This document shows positions 4,448 through 5,424 of a stretch of DNA of 5,424 nucleotides, one piece after another (the stretch's first letter is position 1; every line of letters starts with the position of its first letter). The notes below the pieces were generated by a model. That model had not been told where the DNA came from. It made no database searches and was given only the letters and a program-made list of their open reading frames with translations. A program made the translations under genes and the position numbers. The stretch spans positions 1 to 5,424 of the forward strand of contig JAFZQQ010000373.1 in NCBI GenBank assembly GCA_017620315.1, in the 5' to 3' direction. Source of the DNA: Oscillospiraceae bacterium (GTDB lineage Bacteria > Bacillota > Clostridia > Oscillospirales > Oscillospiraceae).

Positions 4448-5341
4448 ATGAAAAATCTCAAAAAACTCACAATTCTGCATTCAAATGACCTCCACGGCGA
4501 TTTCCTTGCCGAGAAGGTGGACGAGAACCTCGTCGGCGGCGTGTCCCGTCTGTCGGGCTACGTCAACAAGGTGCGCAATGAGGAGAAAAACGTTATCTAT
4601 ACCATTTCCGGCGATATGTTCCGCGGCTCGCTGATCGACAGCGAGTTCCAGGGTATCTCCACCATCGAGATCATGAACCTGCTTGCTCCCGACGTCGTGA
4701 CGCTCGGCAACCACGAGGTGGACTACGGCCTCGCGCATCTGCTGTTCATCGAGAAGTGCGCGACCTTCCCGATCATCAACGCCAATATGTACTTAAAGCT
4801 CAACGGCGTGCGCCTGTTCAACTCCCATTTCATCAAGGAGATCGACGGGATGCGCGTTCTGTTCATCGGTATGCTGACACAGGACGTGCTTGCGCGCACG
4901 ACGCGCGAGGGCCTCATCGGCACGATGGTCGACATTGAGGACGCGGCGCAGGAGGTCGGTAAGATCTGCGACGCCTACCGTACCACTGACATCGACTTCA
5001 CGGTGCTGCTCACGCACATCGGCTTCGAGGAGGACAAGAAGCTTGCCGCTGCGCTCGATCCCGCGTGGGGCGTGGACGTTATCATCGGCGGCCACAGCCA
5101 TACCTTGCTTTCCGAGCCGTGCGAGGTTGCGGGCATTCCCATCGTGCAGGCCGCCATCGGCACCGACCAGATCGGCAGATTTGATATCATGGTCGACACC
5201 GACAACAACTGCATCGACTCCTATACCTGGCAGTGCATCCCCATCACTGCGGACAATTGCCCGCGCGATGAGGCGCTCGAGGAGGTCATCAACAAGCTCG
5301 CTATGATGGGCCTGTCCCTCGCCAGCGAGGACAACAACTGA
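4448..5341 (+). CDS. single-domain metallophosphatase of the 5'-nucleotidase / cyclic-phosphodiesterase family
   Basis: 297 residues, calcineurin-like two-metal phosphoesterase fold, expected to hydrolyse phosphate monoesters of nucleotides or a related phosphoester. The metal-binding blocks appear in order: LTILHSNDLHGD (residues about 7-18; Asp and His ligands), SGDMFRGS (about 55-62; bridging Asp), LGNHEVDYG (about 86-94; Asn/His ligands), LLTHIGF (His ligand) and IIGGHSHTLL (two His). All key residues are present, so it is probably active. UshA/YfkN-type enzymes are usually near 500 residues or longer, secreted, and carry a C-terminal substrate-specificity domain. This protein lacks both a signal peptide and that domain, ending about 75 residues after the last His motif, so it should act in the cytoplasm. 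The start at 4448 is chosen over the in-frame ATG at 4343 because of GGGAG 7 nt upstream. The stop is followed by an intergenic repeat, so no continuation was found. The exact substrate cannot be told from sequence. Confidence 0.85.
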   Translation: MKNLKKLTILHSNDLHGDFLAEKVDENLVGGVSRLSGYVNKVRNEEKNVIYTISGDMFRGSLIDSEFQGISTIEIMNLLAPDVVTLGNHEVDYGLAHLLFIEKCATFPIINANMYLKLNGVRLFNSHFIKEIDGMRVLFIGMLTQDVLARTTREGLIGTMVDIEDAAQEVGKICDAYRTTDIDFTVLLTHIGFEEDKKLAAALDPAWGVDVIIGGHSHTLLSEPCEVAGIPIVQAAIGTDQIGRFDIMVDTDNNCIDSYTWQCIPITADNCPRDEALEEVINKLAMMGLSLASEDNN

Positions 5342-5390
5342 GCTCCTCCGTCTGCGCTTCGCGCAGCCGCCTCCCCTTTCGGTGGAGGCA
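5342..5390. repeat. two-hairpin GC-rich intergenic repeat after the metallophosphatase gene
   Basis: Starting with GCTCCTCCG, it contains CTGCGC-TTC-GCGCAG (5352-5366, 6-bp perfect stem) and then GCCTCC (5369-5374) pairing with GGAGGC (5384-5389), with an inner CC/GG pair around TTTC. This layout (CTCCG, a TTCG-like hairpin, then a CTCC/GGAG hairpin ending GGAGGCAA) resembles a dispersed palindromic repeat frequent between genes of Clostridia. There is no T-tract after either stem, so it is not a standard terminator, though it could stabilise the mRNA 3' end. Confidence 0.5.
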
Positions 5391-5418
5391 ATGAGGAAGT
5401 AATTGATTTTGATTCCGT

Positions 5419-5424
5419 AAGGAG
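5419..5424 (+). promoter_or_regulatory. possible ribosome binding site for a gene beyond the window
   Basis: The window ends in AAGGAG, an ideal Shine-Dalgarno core. No start codon is visible because the sequence stops here. Confidence 0.3.

Noticed and set aside
1..5424. CRISPR array, tRNA, rRNA, insertion sequence or phage genes
   Set aside because: No regularly spaced direct repeats, no cloverleaf or T-loop signature, and no transposase, integrase or phage structural motif were found on either strand.

Overview
The window looks like chromosomal DNA from a GC-rich Firmicute, most likely a Clostridia gut-type organism of the Ruminococcaceae/Oscillospiraceae kind. This is inferred from strong GGAG-type ribosome sites, sigma-A-like promoters in AT-rich spacers, an Agr/LytTR-style two-component remnant, a PepX-type peptidase, and short GC-rich hairpin repeats of a style common between genes in that group. 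No species can be named from the sequence alone.

Layout. Positions 1-999 (+) hold the 3' part of an X-prolyl dipeptidyl-peptidase (S15/CocE-PepX family) whose 5' part lies outside the window. It converges on a minus-strand gene across a perfect 15-bp hairpin at 1022-1059. Positions 1061-1714 (-) encode a class I SAM-dependent methyltransferase. Upstream of it on the same strand, 1790-2458 (-) encodes a divergent sigma-70-like protein ending in one transmembrane helix. A 203-bp spacer with a candidate promoter/operator and a minus-strand terminator follows. Positions 2662-3127 (-) are a wrecked two-component locus: the first half of a response-regulator receiver is broken by two single-base frameshifts and joined to the last part of a GHKL (AgrC-like) histidine kinase ATPase domain. 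Only 3 bp separate it from 3131-3991 (-), an intact 286-residue protein of unknown function.

The 456-bp AT-rich spacer 3992-4447 carries divergent promoters, a candidate 39-residue small ORF, a 10-bp inverted repeat, three copies of an octamer, and a leader of about 120 nt. The leader precedes 4448-5341 (+), a single-domain metallophosphatase of the 5'-nucleotidase family. The window ends in a two-hairpin GC-rich repeat and a possible ribosome site for a gene beyond the edge.

The genes do not form one obvious pathway. The most informative feature is the deletion-fused, frameshifted regulator/kinase remnant. Next are the membrane-anchored sigma-like protein and the feature-dense divergent intergenic region. 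I did not find a clear new multi-gene system, and there is no CRISPR array, tRNA, rRNA or transposase.
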